Origin: Evansella sp041820985
GTDB taxonomy: Bacteria > Bacillota > Bacilli > Bacillales > Salisediminibacteriaceae
Direction of reading: 5' to 3'
Assembly: GCF_041820985.1 (NCBI RefSeq)
Contig: NZ_JBGUAU010000022.1
Span: forward strand, 25,605-89,604
Length of the DNA stretch: 64,000 nt
Shown: piece after piece, positions 25,620 to 34,639 of the stretch
How positions within the stretch are numbered: the first letter of the stretch is position 1
Layout of the letters: each line of letters starts with the position of its first letter
Notes under the pieces: generated by a model
Databases searched by the model: none
The model's input: the letters and a program-made list of their open reading frames with translations, nothing else
Told to the model about the DNA's origin: nothing
Translations under genes and position numbers: made by a program

Positions 25620-26798
25620 ATGCAACATACGTACAAACAAAATATAGACGCATTCACGAGTCAAAAAATAGCTACAAGATCATTCAAGGCTTTTGAAAAG
25701 GTACTATATAAGCAAGCAAAGCGAGTACACTTTAAAAAGTTTGGCGAACTAGAGTCCGTCGAAGGGAAATCCAATTCAACGGGCATTCGATACAGAGGTG
25801 GGAATGTTTTTTGGAACGGTCTGGTCTTGCGGACCGTGATAAAGAAAAATGACGAGTATGCGAAGTCTGCATTGAAAAATAAAGTGAAATTTGTGAGAGT
25901 GAAACGAGAATGGAGTAAAGACAACTATGTATACTACGTACAACTCATTTTGGAAGGTGTTCCTCCGGAGAAATCCAATCCCAGTGAAACGAAGCAAACA
26001 GATTGTATTGGTAAACGAGTTGGTATTGATATAGGAATATCAACGGTGGCGGTTTGTTCTGAAAACAAAGTCATATTAACAGAGTTGGCACCAAATGTTT
26101 TGGAGATAAGTAAAAAAATAAGAAATATTCAACGTGCGATGGATCGAAGTAAAAGAGCGATGAATCCTTTGAAATACAAAGAGGACGGCACCATTGACTC
26201 AAGTAATAAGGATAGATGGATCTTTTCGAAACGATACCAAAAAAAGAAAAACCAAGCAAAAGAATGGCAGAGACGAAATAAAGCCAAAAGAAAGCAGGAT
26301 CACGAACTACTTGCCAATGAAATACTATCTCTAAGTGATGTCCTATTTGTGGAGACGATGAGTTTCAAAGCACTTCAAAGAAGGGCGAAAGAAACGGAAA
26401 TAAATAAAAATGGGAAGTGTAAGAAAAAGAAACGATTCGGGAAAACCATTGGTCATCGTGCACCTTCGTTGTTGCTTCAAATCATCCATCGAAAACTAAC
26501 ATACAAGAACAAAAGACTAAACAAGGTAAATACAACGCGAATAAAAGCAAGTCAATACAACCATATAACGGATACATACGAGAAGAAGAAACTGCATCAA
26601 CGTTGGAATGATTTTGGTGATTTTCAGATTCAACGTGATCTATACTCTGCCTTTTTGCTGATGAACTGTAAAGAAAACGGAGAAGAAATAGAGAAGAGTT
26701 TGTGTGAACAAGGTTTTCCTACATTCAAAATACTGCATGATGTAGAGATACAGAGAGTAAAGAAGATGAAAACACCACCCATTAGTATGGGTGTCTAA
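25620..26798 (+). CDS. tnpB: IS200/IS605-family TnpB, probably N-terminally truncated
   Basis: A 392-aa TnpB/OrfB protein, the RNA-guided nuclease of IS200/IS605-type elements. All three RuvC acidic residues are visible: Asp in GIDIGISTVAV, Glu in FVETMSF, and Asp in IQRDLYSAFLLMN. The four-cysteine zinc ribbon normally between the last two is absent, as in one subfamily I know from bacilli. The first codon follows a terminator T-run with no ribosome site, and the usual N-terminal helical/WED region appears missing. I infer a truncated copy. No tnpA is present. The downstream 26799-26990 segment resembles the element's right end. Confidence 0.8.
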   Translation: MQHTYKQNIDAFTSQKIATRSFKAFEKVLYKQAKRVHFKKFGELESVEGKSNSTGIRYRGGNVFWNGLVLRTVIKKNDEYAKSALKNKVKFVRVKREWSKDNYVYYVQLILEGVPPEKSNPSETKQTDCIGKRVGIDIGISTVAVCSENKVILTELAPNVLEISKKIRNIQRAMDRSKRAMNPLKYKEDGTIDSSNKDRWIFSKRYQKKKNQAKEWQRRNKAKRKQDHELLANEILSLSDVLFVETMSFKALQRRAKETEINKNGKCKKKKRFGKTIGHRAPSLLLQIIHRKLTYKNKRLNKVNTTRIKASQYNHITDTYEKKKLHQRWNDFGDFQIQRDLYSAFLLMNCKENGEEIEKSLCEQGFPTFKILHDVEIQRVKKMKTPPISMGV

Positions 26799-26991
26799 AG
26801 AGTTCATTCGGTTTAGATACGAGCCGAAACAACCGTTAATAGAAACAGAGGTTTCTTTGGTTGTAGAAGTCTAATTGAACATACATGAGTTCCTTTATGT
26901 TGTAACTAGAAGAGTTCTAGTGCTTCCAGAGAGTATGGGAGAAGTGTGTAAGTAAATTAGAACCCCGCTCCTTTAGGTGTGGGAGTATCAG
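26799..26991 (+). mobile_element. IS605-type right end with probable omega-RNA region
   Basis: The tnpB 3' flank is non-coding, with imperfect hairpins. It ends in AACCCCGCTCCTTTAGGTGT then GGGAGTATCA, the foldable CCCC-stem that typifies right ends of this family. In related elements this stretch produces the guide RNA, whose guide comes from the adjoining host DNA, here the start of the lipoprotein gene. No matching left end was found before 25620. Confidence 0.6.
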
Positions 26992-27797
26992 TAAGTGCTT
27001 GTAGCACGGATGATTCAAAAGGAACGATTGTATTTGGGGAAACATCTTGGACAAGTACAGAAGCACCTACGAGAATTGCTATGCAAATTCTTGAAGAAGC
27101 GGGTTATGAGGTGGAGGTTACGTTACTCGATCAACCAGTAATCTTTCAAGGTTTAGGAGATAAGGAATTGCATTTCTTTATGGATGCTTGGCTTCCATAC
27201 ACAGAGGAAGCACTTTGGGCAGAATATGAAGATACGTTACAATTGGTAGCGACTAGCTATGAAAATGTTCCTTTAGGTTGGGTAGTATCAAGCTATGTGG
27301 AGGGAAATAGTATTGCAGAATTAGCTGGAAAAGCTTCTGAATATGACGGAGAAATAGTTACGATCGGTGAAGGTGCAGGAATTGTAGAACTTTCGAAAAA
27401 TGTGTTAGAAGATCCTAATTACGACTTAGACGGATTTGAACTAGTTCCCACAAGTGAGGCTGCTATGTTAAGTGTGCTAGAAACAAAGATTAACCGAGAA
27501 GAACCATTTATTATTACGGGATGGCGTCCACACTCCATGTTCTCTCGACACGACCTAAAGTTTTTAGAGGATCCAAATGGTCACTTTAACTACGATAACG
27601 TATATGTACTTTCCTACCAAGGTTTAGAGGAAGAGTATCCAGAGGCGTTTGAAATTATGTCTCGTTGGAGTATAGAAGTGGAAGATTTAGAAGCAATGAT
27701 GTATGAGTACGAACATAACAATGTTCCATTTGAAGAATCTGCAACACAATGGATCGAGAATAACCGTGAAAAAGTAGATCAAATGCTAGGGAAATAA
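26979..27797 (+). CDS. Glycine betaine/proline-type ABC substrate-binding lipoprotein, 5' end replaced by IS605 end
   Basis: A 272-aa OpuAC/ProX-like periplasmic binding domain for quaternary ammonium osmolytes. It opens with SACSTDDSKGTIVFGETSWT, then has the two-lobed fold with conserved aromatic sites such as FMDAWLP and TGWRPHSMF. The mature lipoprotein cysteine is present (SAC), but the signal peptide before it is gone; its place is taken by the IS right end, which supplies GTGGGAGTATCA. The apparent GTG start therefore lies inside the IS. It is probably not exported, hence likely a pseudogene. No permease or ATPase genes adjoin. Confidence 0.8.
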   Translation: MGVSVSACSTDDSKGTIVFGETSWTSTEAPTRIAMQILEEAGYEVEVTLLDQPVIFQGLGDKELHFFMDAWLPYTEEALWAEYEDTLQLVATSYENVPLGWVVSSYVEGNSIAELAGKASEYDGEIVTIGEGAGIVELSKNVLEDPNYDLDGFELVPTSEAAMLSVLETKINREEPFIITGWRPHSMFSRHDLKFLEDPNGHFNYDNVYVLSYQGLEEEYPEAFEIMSRWSIEVEDLEAMMYEYEHNNVPFEESATQWIENNREKVDQMLGK

Positions 27798-27811
27798 TAG
27801 AAGGAAAAAAC

Positions 27812-27858
27812 ATAGAGCAGTTAGAATAGGGGGAATCCTTACTCTTTCTGCTCTTTGT
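27812..27858 (+). terminator. Rho-independent terminator
   Basis: AGAGCAG pairs with CTGCTCT around a long loop, followed by TTTG. Weak tail. Confidence 0.5.
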
Positions 27859-28060
27859 ACGTATATTTGTTCGTAGTTTATCAATCTAAAGCAAACATTT
27901 CCTGAGTTATCATTCCAATACTATGTTAAAATATAAGAATAATTTAGTGAGTGGAGAGTAAATCAATGAGCAGAATGATTTCCTCTCCACTTTCTATGTA
28001 GAAGTTAGAATTAATAGGAAACGAAACTACAGTGAGATTTTTATAGGAGTGAAAAAGAGA

Positions 28061-29239
28061 GTGAACAAAAAAGACATAGCAAATATTCGAAAACAATTTA
28101 AAGTAGATAATGATTTACTGAAAATCCACGATATTTTTAACGTATATATAATGAAGGAAACTAGTGAAATTTATCATCATCAAAGCCAACCTTTCGAACT
28201 TCTTGAGCAAGACCAAAAAGAGATTTTTATGAATAGCTTTAAAAAATTATTAAGTGGCAATTTGGATGAAAAGTTATTTGAGTTAAGATTTAAGCGTGAT
28301 GTAGAAGACAGCAGCCAGCTTATTTTGCATCAAGGATTATTAAGTAGCGATGTAGAGGGATGGAAAGAACAAATGCTTCGCATCGTTGATAAAATGCTAA
28401 AGGATCGTCAATTCGAAATGGATATCGTTGTTACGTTTATCCGCGGCGAATATCTTAAACCGGTGAAGGCTCGAAATGATGAGACAGAAGAAAGTGATCG
28501 AGATGCAGTTTATAATCATTCCTTTATTTTAGGTAGTATTAATAAAACACAAGAGCCGAAAAAAGAACTATTATTTGATTATGTAGAGAGACAGTTTAAG
28601 TATAATATTGTTGTGGATCCAATTATTAATCTTACTGTACCGGTGGGGGGATTTCTCTTCCCTTGTTTTACAGATAACTCAGCAGATGTGAACCACGTTC
28701 TCTATTCGTCAGGAAAAGCATATGAGCTGGATTATCAGTTCATAGAAGATGTGCTCAATGGTGAGGATACCATGACTGCTCAAGATGACAAGATAGTGTT
28801 TGAGGAAATTGTAAAGGATGTAACGGGTGGAAAACTAAATACTGCTACTCTATCGAATGTGTATGAAGAAATTAACCGTGTTATTGAAGAAAATGAAGAG
28901 GAAGAGATGCCGAAACTGAACTACAAAGATGTAGAACGTGTGTTAAAGGTAAGTGGGGTAAAAGATGTAGATACGGAAAAAGTAGAAGCGGCTTTCCAGA
29001 AAGTTATTGATGACGATAAATATGAGTTTAAAGCTAGCAGTGTTATACCGAAATATAACTCTAAATCTATTAAAATCGATACAAAAGTGGCTAAGATTTC
29101 CATTAGTCCACAAGATTTACGATATGTAAAACAGATTAATTTTTATGGAAAACGATACCTTATGATTGAAGTAGAGGAAGATACGGTGATTGAAGGGTTC
29201 ACGATGATTCCAGAAGCGTTTGATGGAAGTGGGGAGTAG
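28061..29239 (+). CDS. DUF4317 domain protein
   Basis: A 392-aa cytosolic protein that begins with the DUF4317 hallmark NKKDIANIRKQFK, then LLKIHDIFNVYIMK and the acidic C-terminal half. Function is unknown. Starts at GTG 28049 or 28061 are possible. I choose 28061 because the AGGAGTG ribosome site at 28045 would overlap the first, and homologues I recall begin MNKKDI. Its last 30 codons are copied at 40610-40699. Confidence 0.8.
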   Translation: MNKKDIANIRKQFKVDNDLLKIHDIFNVYIMKETSEIYHHQSQPFELLEQDQKEIFMNSFKKLLSGNLDEKLFELRFKRDVEDSSQLILHQGLLSSDVEGWKEQMLRIVDKMLKDRQFEMDIVVTFIRGEYLKPVKARNDETEESDRDAVYNHSFILGSINKTQEPKKELLFDYVERQFKYNIVVDPIINLTVPVGGFLFPCFTDNSADVNHVLYSSGKAYELDYQFIEDVLNGEDTMTAQDDKIVFEEIVKDVTGGKLNTATLSNVYEEINRVIEENEEEEMPKLNYKDVERVLKVSGVKDVDTEKVEAAFQKVIDDDKYEFKASSVIPKYNSKSIKIDTKVAKISISPQDLRYVKQINFYGKRYLMIEVEEDTVIEGFTMIPEAFDGSGE

Positions 29240-29542
29240 TAAAGAGTGGGGAGATGTAAAGGAAAGGATTAAGGTTAATTCTAAGTATCACTTTAGCCTT
29301 GATGTTACCAATTATCATGGGAGGTACTGCTCATAGAAAAGGGTTTTAATAACTTTAAGGGTGCTCTTTCCTATGGAATAATTTAAATAGGCACACTAAA
29401 AAGCACCGCATTCATTTGCGGTGCTTTTTTTAGTAATTGATTGGTGTTTAATTAATTATGTTAATAATACTTGACTAAATGTTAACTATACTTTACATTA
29501 TGTATAGAAAAGTTAACGTGCAGTGTTGGAAAGGAGTTAAAG
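29240..29542. other. Intergenic region
   Basis: Holds a terminator (listed separately) and a promoter-like TTGACT with a weak TACATT at 17 bp near 29471-29499, flanked by GTTAAC repeats that could bind the downstream regulator. The rest shows nothing I can name. Confidence 0.5.
29397..29432 (+). terminator. Rho-independent terminator
   Basis: AAAAAGCACCGCA and TGCGGTGCTTTTTTT pair around TTCATT. It ends the DUF4317 gene. Confidence 0.95.
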
Positions 29543-29755
29543 ATGCTTCGAAATCGAGTGAAGGAATTAAGAGCTAGGCATGGTTTTTCTCAAACAGAGC
29601 TAGCGAATCGAGTTGGAGTCACAAGGCAAACAATTGGTTTTATTGAGAAAGGCGAATTTTCACCATCAATTACATTATCTTTGCGAATATCGAAAGAACT
29701 ACAAATAAAAGTTGATGAATTATTCTGGTTGGAAGGGGAGGATTTTAATGAGTAA
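29543..29755 (+). CDS. Xre-family HTH regulator
   Basis: A 70-aa single helix-turn-helix protein of the Cro/CI type: VKELRARHGFSQTELANRVG, then VTRQTIGFIEKG and the SLRISKEL dimer helix. AAAGGAGT lies about 7 nt upstream of ATG. The next gene, a membrane protein, overlaps its end, as in many HTH/membrane-protein pairs where the regulator is thought to answer to its partner. GTTAAC direct repeats near the promoter are candidate sites. Confidence 0.85.
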   Translation: MLRNRVKELRARHGFSQTELANRVGVTRQTIGFIEKGEFSPSITLSLRISKELQIKVDELFWLEGEDFNE

Positions 29756-30494
29756 TAAAGACTTTCGTGTACAGGTTCCACTATGGAACATTGCATTGTG
29801 GATTGTATTGATGATTTGGACTTATGGGGTTGCTCATGCGGTAGATATGATAATTAGTGATTTTGAAGGGGTATATGTAGTCTCAGATAACGGTCTCCAA
29901 ATAAATTGGCATGTTCCAGGAATGCTGTCCATTATCATCGGTACATTCTTGTTATTAGTATTCTTTGCTACTTACTTCCTAAAAATAAGACGCTATAACG
30001 AGAAAAACCCAAATAATAAGGTAGGCACCTTCACTTTCATAAAGCCAGGGGAATTTTTAGAAGATGACGAAATGCTTCGTCAAGTAACTGAAAGCGCAAC
30101 TAAAAAGGTATACATTTTATACTCTCAGGCATTACCGTTGCTTATATTCTTCATTGTGATTTTTCCACTTGAACGCTATGTATATGTAGTGATGATAATC
30201 TTGTTATTAATTGTTCATAATGCTTTGTATTACCTTGAGATTAGAAGATTCTTATCTGGTGACTATAACCTAAGCACTAAAAGGAAATCCAGAAACAACA
30301 GGCTCCAAAAAGTATTCACCGTATTTTTAATACTTGCGTTTATTCTTGCTATTGCTATTCCAATTGGTCGAATCATACAGATTGAAATCAACCACAGTGA
30401 AACTTTACAAGAATTCGAGGCTTGTATTAAAGAAGGAAGAACAGCGACAATGGAGTACGAGGAGAATGGTTTTGCATCTGTTGAATGTGAGTGA
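29748..30494 (+). CDS. Membrane protein paired with Xre regulator
   Basis: A 248-aa integral membrane protein with about five helices (17-38, 61-88, 132-150, 155-173, 203-225) and a C-terminal extracytoplasmic tail with two cysteines. ATG 29748 is used because GGGGAGGA sits 6-7 nt before it; it overlaps the HTH gene by 8 bp, suggesting translational coupling. No family is recognised. Role inferred only from the pairing. Confidence 0.65.
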   Translation: MSNKDFRVQVPLWNIALWIVLMIWTYGVAHAVDMIISDFEGVYVVSDNGLQINWHVPGMLSIIIGTFLLLVFFATYFLKIRRYNEKNPNNKVGTFTFIKPGEFLEDDEMLRQVTESATKKVYILYSQALPLLIFFIVIFPLERYVYVVMIILLLIVHNALYYLEIRRFLSGDYNLSTKRKSRNNRLQKVFTVFLILAFILAIAIPIGRIIQIEINHSETLQEFEACIKEGRTATMEYEENGFASVECE

Positions 30495-30582
30495 AAATAA
30501 TAATTGAGTTAGAGAAGAAAGCTATATAATGTAGAAGGTTAAGGGGTTTTAATAATACATTTAGCGATAAGGAGAATTTACC

Positions 30583-31026
30583 TTGGAGTTTAAACTATTA
30601 GAAAAAAATGATGTAACTAAATGTACGGAAATATTTATTGAAGTATTCAATGATGAGCCTTGGAATGATGAATGGACATTTACAAAGGCTAAAAAATATT
30701 TACTGAGTTTTTACCAGACACCTGGATTTTTAGGCGTTTTAGCTGTAGAAAACGACGAAATTCTAGGCTTTATTTTAGGAGTAAATAGAGTATGGTGGAG
30801 CGGAGATGAGTTCTTTATTAATGAAATGTGTGTAAAAACACAATATCAAAATAAGGGTATTGGAAGAGCGATGTTAAATCATTTAATAAAAGAGCTTCAT
30901 AGCAGTAATATAAGTAACATTATACTTCTCACAGATAGAGGTATACCAGCCGAAGAATTTTATAAGAAAAATGGTTTTGAAGAAATAGAAAGAATCATTT
31001 TCTTGCATAAGAACATCAAACTATAG
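30583..31026 (+). CDS. GNAT-family N-acetyltransferase
   Basis: A 147-aa, full-length GNAT protein. The acetyl-CoA-binding motif is QYQNKGIGRAML (about 87-98), followed by the AEEFYKKNGFEE motif. It starts at TTG 30583 with AAGGAGAATTTACC upstream. Substrate unknown. Confidence 0.85.
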   Translation: MEFKLLEKNDVTKCTEIFIEVFNDEPWNDEWTFTKAKKYLLSFYQTPGFLGVLAVENDEILGFILGVNRVWWSGDEFFINEMCVKTQYQNKGIGRAMLNHLIKELHSSNISNIILLTDRGIPAEEFYKKNGFEEIERIIFLHKNIKL

Positions 31027-31762
31027 TTATAGAGGTAGATTCATTTTTATTAGATAAGAAAAGACAAATGTTAGAATTCATAAAACCAATTATTGATATA
31101 AAACTAACTCAAATTGTGAAAGAATGTACTTCAACTAACTGGAAGGGTTAGCACAAGAAGCTGTCGCTGCTCTTATAGAAGAAACGGGGAGCATTCCTGT
31201 AATTAAAGAAATTTATATTTTGTAGAGTAATTTGAAACACATTTTTATTTGTTTCGTCTATTCTTTTAAGCGGGAAGAAGTGAATTGAAAACCACGCTTT
31301 CTATTGGAGATTATTGGGTGCATTTTATTTCAAAACATAAACACACTTGGGAACTCAGGAGTAAAGTAGAGTAATGAAATATTATTTATTGCTGAACATT
31401 ATTCGGTACAAAATTGGTTATAAAAAGGGCAAGCTTGTTAAACAAACCGGTGTTGTCGATGTGGTGCGATCGGGGAGCATGCTTCAGTAAGTATATGTGA
31501 TTATTATCGAACGTAGCAGTTTAATTAAACAAGAAAAGTCTATATTCTTCTTAGTAATTAAATTCTTTTTTGTAATAACCCTTTTAAACAATTATGGTAA
31601 ATTATGTTAATGATAATAAAGATTGATAGCAATGTACTTCAACTAATGTAAGCAGATTTGTGGAAGAACTTTAAGATAATGATTCACATTAGGAAATGAA
31701 TACAAAGTAAAGCAATTAATACATTGCACTGAGTAAGGATAGATGAAATAGTTGATGCTTCT
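31027..31762. other. Decayed intergenic region
   Basis: One frame at 31148-31225 reads LAQEAVAALIEETGSIPVIK then EIYIL and a stop, which looks like the remaining C-terminus of a lost gene I cannot name. Its start is missing. A segment near 31440 (AAACCGGTGTTGTCGA) echoes one near 24385. No intact gene is supported. Confidence 0.45.
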
Positions 31763-32995
31763 ATGTTTTTAAAAAAAGTTCATGAAAGTATGGGTATATT
31801 TATGGATATAAAAACATTATGGAATTTAAGGGTTCAGGAATTTTATAGAAAAATATTCAGGTACTATTCAATAATTGGTGCGAATGTTGTTTATTTTTTT
31901 CTGGTCATTGGTAGTATCTTTATTTATTATTTTAATTTATTTCTTCAGTGGATACCTCCTCAGATATCTGTTGAAGTAATTTTATCCCTATTTATTACTA
32001 TCTTTTTGATGCAAACGAACGTTCGTACTTTTGTTAAAAGCCCAGATATATTATTTTTGTTGGCATTAGAAGTGAAATTAAAGTCGTATTTTATTAAATC
32101 ACTTGTATATAGCTTTGTTATTGATGTTATTAAGTTGCTTAGTTTAATTACCGTTTTATTATCCCTATTTGTACACGGAACTAATATAAATTTTCCCATC
32201 TTTATTTTAATCGGGGGGATTGTTTTTTATAATATTTTAATGAAGTGGACGGAACAATGGTTAGAGAACCGTGTACAATTTGTTTTACATAGGTTAAATA
32301 GGGTTTTTTCAATATATTTAATGTGTTATTTTCTGTTTAAAAATGACTGGATTTTTGAACTTGTTTTAATGGGTGTAAATTTCGCCTATTTAATTTATTT
32401 TATAGGAAAAAAAAGAAACCTGAATTGGGAGTGGCTAATAGTTGAAGAAGAAACTGCCTTATTGAGAAACTTTAAATTTATTAATATTTTCATGGATGTT
32501 CCCAATCTTAAACGTTCTTTTCGGAATAGACGTTTGCTCACTATGATTGTGAAAAGGTGTATCCCATATAGTCAGAGTAGTACATTCGTTTATTTATACT
32601 CGCACTTGTTTGTAAGATATAATGATTACTTTTACCTTTCTCTAAGACTAACTGTAATTGGCATATTTGTTAATTATGCTATGCCGACAAGTGGATGGAT
32701 TTTTACTCTCCTAATTTTATTTGCGACTGGATTTCAAGTGATTCCTTTACAACATGAAATTAAAGAAAGTGTACTACTTTATCCTATTTCTAAAGCCCAG
32801 ATGAATGATTCTTTCTTAAAGTTTGTCTTGGTTATATTATATGCACAATTTTTTATTCTCTATTTCGCTCAGTTCATTCATACTTCTAATGCTGAAATAT
32901 ATTATCTTGTAATTGGATGTTTATTTGTTTATCTATTTGTATATTTCTTTGTATCAAAGAGAGTGGATGTCTCAGGAAGTGCCTTTAAAGAATAA
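31763..32995 (+). CDS. EcsB-like ABC-transporter membrane protein
   Basis: A 410-aa integral membrane protein with about ten helices. The EcsB-family N-terminal pattern (TLWNLRVQEFYRKIFRYYSI) and the later VLLYPISKAQM segment support the assignment. EcsB is the permease of the EcsAB exporter that affects regulated proteolysis and secretion in B. subtilis. Here no EcsA-type ATPase is adjacent, so the partner must lie elsewhere. Start uncertain: in-frame ATGs at 31763, 31790 and 31802, none with a good ribosome site; 31802 best matches EcsB. It is very AT-rich. Confidence 0.65.
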   Translation: MFLKKVHESMGIFMDIKTLWNLRVQEFYRKIFRYYSIIGANVVYFFLVIGSIFIYYFNLFLQWIPPQISVEVILSLFITIFLMQTNVRTFVKSPDILFLLALEVKLKSYFIKSLVYSFVIDVIKLLSLITVLLSLFVHGTNINFPIFILIGGIVFYNILMKWTEQWLENRVQFVLHRLNRVFSIYLMCYFLFKNDWIFELVLMGVNFAYLIYFIGKKRNLNWEWLIVEEETALLRNFKFINIFMDVPNLKRSFRNRRLLTMIVKRCIPYSQSSTFVYLYSHLFVRYNDYFYLSLRLTVIGIFVNYAMPTSGWIFTLLILFATGFQVIPLQHEIKESVLLYPISKAQMNDSFLKFVLVILYAQFFILYFAQFIHTSNAEIYYLVIGCLFVYLFVYFFVSKRVDVSGSAFKE

Positions 32996-33125
32996 CGTGA
33001 TATTCAACGCTAACGGGTGCAATCTGTTTTTGTCAATATTATAGTGAGCCATAGTGATCACTTCAAAAGTGAGCCACTTAATATATATTCCACCTCCCAG
33101 TAATGGGGAAGGGTGGAAGTTGGAG

Positions 33126-33160
33126 GAGGAGTGTTGGCCCAGGGAGGGCCAACACTCCTC
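33126..33160. terminator. Strong GC-rich hairpin
   Basis: GAGGAGTGTTGGCCC pairs perfectly with GGGCCAACACTCCTC around AGGGA. No long T-run follows. It lies at the edge of the IS21 remnant. Confidence 0.6.
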
Positions 33161-33177
33161 AAACTTTTCGCGCCGAA

Positions 33178-33452
33178 TTACCCCTCCTCATTTTGCTTCA
33201 TACTTTGTCTAAATCGATAAGATTCACCCAGCTCATCGATAATGATTACATCAAATTTGAGCCACTTCTTGTCTAAAGAGGTAAGCTTATGCTCATCTTT
33301 AGCCATATAGCAATTCCTCCACTAATTCAGCTGCTGTGATAAACTTAACTCTTTAACCATTCTGAATCATTTCGATGCCTAGTCCAGTAGCCAAATGCTA
33401 CTTTCCTGTGCCACTGGAACCAAGAAATATTATATTTTCTTTCTTATCTACA
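33178..33452 (-). pseudogene. istB: IS21-family istB remnant
   Basis: On the minus strand the Walker A region NIIFLGSSGTGK is followed by a stop and then LATGLGIEM. After a deletion, VIIIDELGESYRF then RQSMKQNEEG and a stop match the IstB C-terminus. The flank near 33040-33080 with repeated GTGAGCCA is probably the element's end. IstB is the AAA+ helper of IS21 transposition; this copy is dead. Confidence 0.75.
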
Positions 33453-33500
33453 ACCTCTCCTTTGGATATTTTTAATAAAACACGATAATAACAGCAAAAA

Positions 33501-33538
33501 ATGCTAAACAAACTAGCTTACAATTTGTTTAGCGTTTT
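33501..33538 (+). terminator. Rho-independent terminator-like hairpin
   Basis: GCTAAACAAA pairs perfectly with TTTGTTTAGC, then GTTTT. It separates the IS remnant from the MoxR cluster. Confidence 0.7.
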
Positions 33539-33692
33539 AGGGTACAATTTGAATGTTTGCGATAGGAAATGGAACTCCTTAGTATTAGATAACATTTTTT
33601 TTGCATATTTTTACAAAAGTACAAGTGTAAAATGTTAAAATACTTTGTATGACGAATATTTAGAACAATTTCTATATTATAAGGGGAGCGGT

Positions 33693-34604
33693 ATGAAGCA
33701 AGAGTTTAATAAACCAAAAGGATTTGGGGAAATTTTAGACTTAACCTTTTCATTGAGTAAGAAAAACTTTGTCAACTTTTTTAAGATTTTTCTGATTCTC
33801 TTAGGACCAATCTTTATTTTGGAAGCGATCATTAGATGGTATGCTGGCGCTAGTTTAGTGAGAGATTTCAGTGAAGGTGCAACTTGGATTGATCAAATAA
33901 TAGCAAGTTTTGATGATACGGATATCACCGTTGATGGTAATTGGGGTGATGATTTATGGATTGGTGTCGTCAATTTCTTTGGACTTTTTTTATATCCAAT
34001 TGCCTATGCTGCAATCGTCTTAGCAGTGAACCAGATTAGAAAAGGAGAGGAATTTACGGTTGGTCCAATCATAAAAAAAGCGTTTTTTCGCTTCTGGCCA
34101 ATCATCGGTAGTAGTATTGTTTATTTTCTCATTTTTCTAGGGTTACTAATTGCTTTTATTGTAGCTATTGCTATTTTTGGCTTTATGAGTATTGTAGCAA
34201 ATCCTTTTGTCGGTATGTTAATGATTTTCTTACTTGGCATTGGTGCTTTCATTGGAGGTGGTTACCTATTAACTCGTTGGAGCTTTTATCTAGCTTCGGT
34301 CGTACTAGAAGATGAATTGGTAGGGATATCTAGAAGCTGGAATTTAACTAGCAATCGTGGATGGATACTTCTTGGTTTATATATTGTTTTCACGTTAATT
34401 ATTACGATTATTAGTACGGTAGTTGAACTGACATTTGTTGCTCTTTTAGGTTATAGTGTGTTGTTATTTACGATTACTAATGTGGTGTTATTGATAACTA
34501 CAATGATTTTTTCCGTTGGTTATTCGGTTATGTATTTCGATCTAAAAACAAGACATGACGCCGATGATATAAAAGATATGCTCAATGATTATGAGAATAA
34601 GTAA
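33693..34604 (+). CDS. Integral membrane protein, first gene of MoxR cluster
   Basis: A 303-aa protein with about six helices and the GPDPase-membrane-domain look: KPKGFGEILDLTFSLSKKN at the start and the late WNLTSNRGWILLGLYIVFT. AAGGGGAGCGGT directly precedes ATG 33693, so I drop 16 residues from the longest frame. Homologues open DUF4129-MoxR-DUF58 clusters in bacilli. The precise role is unknown; a membrane scaffold or quality-control function is inferred from the cluster. Confidence 0.75.
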   Translation: MKQEFNKPKGFGEILDLTFSLSKKNFVNFFKIFLILLGPIFILEAIIRWYAGASLVRDFSEGATWIDQIIASFDDTDITVDGNWGDDLWIGVVNFFGLFLYPIAYAAIVLAVNQIRKGEEFTVGPIIKKAFFRFWPIIGSSIVYFLIFLGLLIAFIVAIAIFGFMSIVANPFVGMLMIFLLGIGAFIGGGYLLTRWSFYLASVVLEDELVGISRSWNLTSNRGWILLGLYIVFTLIITIISTVVELTFVALLGYSVLLFTITNVVLLITTMIFSVGYSVMYFDLKTRHDADDIKDMLNDYENK

Positions 34605-34639
34605 CGGCCTATTCCCGTGGGAAAGCAAGGTGATGGTTC

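Noticed and set aside
25620..26798. TnpB as a nuclease-dead TldR-type repressor
   Set aside because: All three RuvC acidic residues are visible, so the catalytic site is not lost.
27960..28048. Leader peptide before DUF4317
   Set aside because: A short ATG frame near 27966 is not supported by a ribosome site or conservation.
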